From positions 1,446,112 to 1,510,111 of the forward strand of contig JANVCC010000030.1 of the NCBI GenBank assembly GCA_025345505.1: a stretch of DNA of 64,000 bases, in the 5' to 3' direction. Below are positions 60,241 to 64,000 of the stretch, in pieces. This DNA is from Todiramphus chloris collaris (Eukaryota; Chordata; Aves; Coraciiformes; Alcedinidae). The translations under genes were made by a program, and so were the position numbers. The first letter of the stretch is position 1. Every line of letters begins with the position of its first letter. The notes below the pieces were generated by a model. It saw only the letters and a program-made list of their open reading frames with translations. It was not told the DNA's origin and ran no database searches.

Positions 60241-63060
60241 GTTAATACAGACTGGGCTCAAGGGGGAAGCTCTGTGGTCTTCCTAACAAGAACAATTTGT
60301 TTGTGGAATAACAGATTTTTGTCTTGGTAAGAAAAGAAAGCTTAATTTTGTGTAACCTGTAGAGAATATCGGTCGTCTTTCAGCCGTGTTCTGCTTTGCC
60401 AGATTAGGAAGTTTGACACGTATAGAAGTAAATCATGTCCTTCTATTAGGAACATGGGATAAGAACTGTTGCATGGGAGAAAACAATATCATGAATATGA
60501 ACGTTCATCAAATTCAGAAGCATATAATGGGTCTTGGACTCAGTTTTTATCTGATTTAGAAAACAGTTTAATCTGTTATGTAAACATATTTAAATTTATG
60601 CTTTGAAAAGGAGTGTTACGTATGTAAATTCTAAAGCCTTCCAAAGAGAACTCATGTCATCTATACATAGCAAACCTATGGAAAAAAAATACTTGGTTTT
60701 GAGTTCCTAAGGATCTGTTGTTATCCCGAGATTGATCTGTGACTTTTTGCACAATGCGTGAGTGGAGAAACATCAGTAAAGGCAACGCTTGAGCAGCGTG
60801 TTACTAGAAGTGCCAAGCTACAGCTGCAGTAGGTGACATCTACTGAAAAAGATCTCAGCTATGCAAGACTCATAAGTTAGGAACCCCAGTGCTTGCTTTT
60901 GAAGAAAAAGTGTTGCATCTTAAGCAAAGTTAATTGTTCCACACATTTGTGTGACTTACAACTCAAGTGGTGGAAAATCCGCGGTGGTTTGTAGGCACAG
61001 TGCTCTGGCTAGGAGAAGGAGCCTGGGATTCGGGTCAAGAGAAAAACACACTTTCTTCCTTACTCTGTTGCCCTGGCATCATGTCATTTGTGTTTGGAAC
61101 AGTGCTACATCCCTGGGAATCTTACATTGGAAAATAAATGCCTGTCAGAGGAGTTACATATATTAAAAAAAAATAAATCGAGCATCATACCTTCACATCA
61201 CTCTTCTGGCTACACTCACAAAAATTGCCTGGAGGTCAACTGACAGGGCCTGTTTGGGAATAGAAGTGGGTGAACCAAGACTGCCTGGCGAGAGGCATTT
61301 GTAGCCCTTCCTTGGCTGGTTTATGAGAGCTCAGCATCACTTGGGCCAATTTGGAAGATAGCGCTGTGGCTTCTTTATACAAGCAACTTGGTGCACACTG
61401 TGTCAGGGCTGAGAAACGACAGTCTGCTATTACCACACGTGTGCCTTTGGTGTGTTTAACAGCAGTTCCGTGGCTATCTCGACTTCAAATTCAGCATGCA
61501 GTGCAGCACCTCTGCTATCGTATGTTGAAATCCTGTGATAAGACTGCTATAATTAGGAAGCTTAGTTGAAGAATAGAGTGGGGGAAACTGATATTGCTTA
61601 AGTGTAGTGGATTTGTCAAAAGCAGAAGTGTTCCTTGACTTGCTGTGTATTCCTAGCCTAATTTCACAATTAGAGGTACTTGGAGTAGGCACTGGTTAAA
61701 TGAAAAGAGCAATGCTGCCGAAAAGCAGGAATGTACTGAGAGGGGGAGCAGGACAATTGTTTTTGTACTAACAGATAAATGCCAAAAATTCCTTCAAACC
61801 AAAGGATTTTGAAGAAGGGCTTTTGCTTCCTTTCTTTTGTACTAAGTAGCAATGAGAGAAGCAACTTTATAGTCGATAAAGCGTGGACTTTTCTTTAGGA
61901 ATTGCATCTATTTATCAATTCCAACCGAAGCTAAGCAAGCTATGTGGATATTTTTTTAGTAACACCTAGAAAAAGAATTTGTTTTGGGAATCTTAAATCT
62001 ACTAAATATTTCCTGAATGAAGAAAGAATCCTAGACAGGCAGAAGTGCATGTGTAACTTTTGCCTCACACTAGGATAATGGCTGCAAATTTCTGGAGCTT
62101 CAGCTGTTTAATAAGGCATTCCCTAGCTCAGCCCAACAGCTGGAGCCAAGAACAGAAAAAGTTCCTGTTCCCGTCATGCTTTTTCCTTTCCTCTCTCAGG
62201 CTGTTCCCTCAAAACAGTTCCGTGCTCTTTGGGCTCTAATCTAGCTCCATGCCCCTGTTCCTGCTGTGTTCCCTAGGGCCGAGCAAGGTCCCATCTGTAG
62301 GAGGCTGTTTGTTTTACGGTTAGAAACTAAGAGAAGTCACATTCGCTCACTGCTGTATGTAGATTGTTTTTTCCAAACACAGAATAGACTTGTTAAATAG
62401 CTCTATATATATATTATTTTGCACATAAACCAAGGACTAGCGTTTAATCCTCATTCGGTACTACAAATATTTCATGTCACGGACCAGAAGAATTGTTACT
62501 GAATTTAGATAAAGATGGTAACGGTCAATGTTGTATTTGTCTTAACTCAGAAACAGCTAACACTTTCAGGAATGACTAGAAAAGCTATGTTACATCTTGG
62601 CACTTTCATTATCTTTGAAGACTCTTCAGTGTGTTTTGCCTCCCCCAGAAAAGGGAATCATTTATTTATTTATTTATTTCTCTCTCCTAATGGGGTGTGC
62701 TAGGAGGACAGAGTCAGCAGCATCAGTGATGCAAGCTATCTGGAGGACCTTGGTTGGTAAGAAAGAATAGCAGATGGAATAAGGAAAATATATTAAAAGT
62801 CCTGCACAGGAGATTTTGTTGCTGACTCCTGTGTTATTACTTTTACGTTGTTTATTGGCCTCGCCTAGTTAGATTACGATCTTGTCAGCAGGGGCATGAA
62901 ATCTTAACATGTTTATGCAACACTACTGCAGTGGGGCCCCTGTCTTGAAAGAGGGTCCTTTGGATGCTGCTGTTACTCAAATAAATAACAGTAATAATAA
63001 TGTTCATAATATCTGGTTGTAATTGTTTTGAAGGGTCTTTGAGCAAAAAGAGAGGTGCCT
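60240..63060. other. Intronic stretch, no gene seen
   Basis: Unique intron with a TTTA repeat at 62660-62679 and a short AAT-rich segment at 62982-63001. No recognisable exon or transposon. Confidence 0.5.
62660..62679. repeat. (TTTA)n microsatellite
   Basis: Five TTTA units. Simple repeat. Confidence 0.7.
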
Positions 63061-63061
63061 G

Positions 63062-63167
63062 AAACCCACCTGGACATACCTATGTGACCTGCTCTGGGTG
63101 GCCCTGCTCTGGCAGGGGGTTGGACTAGATGATCCCTTCCAACTCGTAATATTCTGTGATTCTGTGA
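63062..63167 (+). mobile_element. CR1 LINE, very short 3' end
   Basis: AAACCCACCTGGACATACCT, TGACCTGCTCTGGGTGGCCC and GGGGGTTGGACTAGATGATC, then CCTTCCAACTCGTAATATTC and tandem TTCTGTGATTCTGTG, form the canonical avian CR1 terminus. About ten bases usual between GATGATC and CCTTCCAAC (CTCCAGAGGT) are missing, an internal deletion or subfamily trait. Only about 105 bp remain, a heavily 5'-truncated insertion. Confidence 0.93.
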
Positions 63168-63429
63168 GAAGTGAAATAAGTAAAATCCCTGCAATCTGTT
63201 GCATGTGGTGGGTTTTTTTAATTGTGTGTGTTTTGTAAACCTTTTTCCTACAGCTCCATTTTATCCAAGCATGTACAGCCACTTCAGAGTTTTTACAAGG
63301 GTTTGTATCAACAATTCGTATCAACTGTTATTTATACTTGGACAGTAAAGGTTATGACTCAGAGGTTTTTTTAGTTTTATATAATCCTGGCCTCGCAGCC
63401 TTGTAACTCACTTGCTGTCTGTTTTGCAG

Positions 63430-63559
63430 TGCGGAGAAGTGGTATCAACTCTGCACGCAGACTCATTTGGTTTTTCCTTCTCTACAAGTTATTGAAGCAC
63501 ACCGCCATGGGTTTCCACCCACTCCTCTGCGTGCTCATTTTCCTCCGAGGCACTGATTT
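63430..63559 (+). other. Weak candidate exon with an ideal-context ATG
   Basis: A good acceptor (CTTGCTGTCTGTTTTGCAG) ends at 63429. Within the block, CACCGCCATGG at 63501-63510 is an ideal translation-start context. The frame reads M-G-F-H-P-L-L-C-V-L-I-F-L-R-G-T-D, a short hydrophobic core like a signal peptide, before a TAG at 63561. The only donor that avoids the stop is GTAGTA at 63560, which is weak. The 50723 exon could splice to this acceptor. This may be a real signal-peptide exon or coincidence. Confidence 0.22.
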
Positions 63560-63910
63560 GTAGTAGCCTTGGGTTTTTTTTTCCCCTCACGTTTTAGTGT
63601 TACAAACGGAATTGAGGGGCAGAATAAATAGGGATGAACTCGGTTACGTATGGCTGTGCAGTGAAAAACGCAGCTCCTTTGCATCTAGAAATTGGGTCAG
63701 ATTTTAATTGCATTGTCAGGTGTAGTTAGCTCATAAATAGTTTGCCTGTCAATATAAAAGTCAACAAAAATGGATTTGCTATTATCTTTTTCTAGCACTT
63801 ATAAAAGTATAGTATGTATGTATAAATGTCAAGTACAATAAAGGGGTTTAGGGCTTTCTAGACCTGATTACTTGCAAGTGGTCTGTCTTCTTGACAAAAC
63901 AAGCTAATTT

Positions 63911-63958
63911 GTGGTGGTGGTGGTGGTGATTTTTTGTTGTTGTTGGGGTTTTTTTTGT
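63911..63958 (+). repeat. (GTG)n plus T/G-rich tract
   Basis: Six or so GTG units, then T-runs with GTTGTTG and GGGG, on the + strand. Confidence 0.75.
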
Positions 63959-64000
63959 CCCAATAATATATGTTGTAGCTTAACTACAGTGAGTAGTAGC

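Larger units (their letters stand above)
63168..64000. other. Right end of window, mostly intronic
   Basis: Apart from the weak exon candidate at 63430-63559 and the T/G tract at 63911-63958, which includes a (GGT)n run, I see nothing assignable. The gene presumably continues past the right edge. Confidence 0.45.

Noticed and set aside
63255-63300. Possible exon after CCTTTTTCCTACAG, reading A-P-F-Y-P-S-M-Y-S
   Set aside because: The only donor is GTTTGT, which is weak, and the peptide is not recognised.
63836-63842. AATAAA as a polyadenylation signal
   Set aside because: AATAAA occurs many times in this AT-rich window. There is no upstream coding exon or downstream GU-rich context that sets this one apart as a gene end.
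1-64000. A new multi-gene system, CRISPR array or prophage
   Set aside because: No regularly spaced repeats, no operon-like gene clusters and no bacterial signals. All evidence indicates vertebrate intronic DNA.

Overview
The window reads as non-coding DNA from a bird genome. The main clue is CR1 LINE sequence: two copies with the avian-type 3' end, one closing on tandem ATTCTGTG octamers, plus older decayed fragments on both strands. No bacterial, plastid or viral gene content is visible, and none of the long open frames resembles a conserved protein.

The simplest reading is the 5' part of one large gene transcribed left to right. Bases 1-87 look like an untranslated first exon inside a CpG island, ending in a consensus splice donor (AAG|GTAAGG). 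About 50.6 kb of intron follows. A 65-bp exon at 50723-50787 has a strong acceptor and a consensus donor, and it ends exactly on an ATG. More intron runs to the end of the window, with a weaker exon-like block at 63430-63559. I could not identify the gene from this much sequence, so all symbols are left empty.

Region by region: 1-790 is a CpG- and G-rich island. It holds a (GGGCC)4 block, several G-run clusters, a GC/GT alternating tract and a 28-bp inverted repeat with a 3-base loop. From 790 to 50722 is AT-leaning, T/G-biased intron with small microsatellites, many long T/G tracts, a few AC tracts, one 38-bp tandem duplication, degraded CR1 fragments (29.9-30.1 kb minus, 41.3-41.5 kb plus), a clear CR1 3' end (35.0-35.3 kb) and short MIR/L2-like fossils. 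Several AT-rich, repeat-free blocks (about 15.3, 21.0, 30.9 and 42.0 kb) have the look of conserved regulatory DNA, but that cannot be shown without alignment. From 50788 to 64000 is further intron with an old CR1 copy (59.4-60.2 kb) and a younger truncated CR1 end (63.06-63.17 kb).

I found no tRNA, rRNA, known microRNA or CRISPR array, no intact mobile element, and no convincing new multi-gene system. The most distinctive structure is the long hairpin at 681-739.
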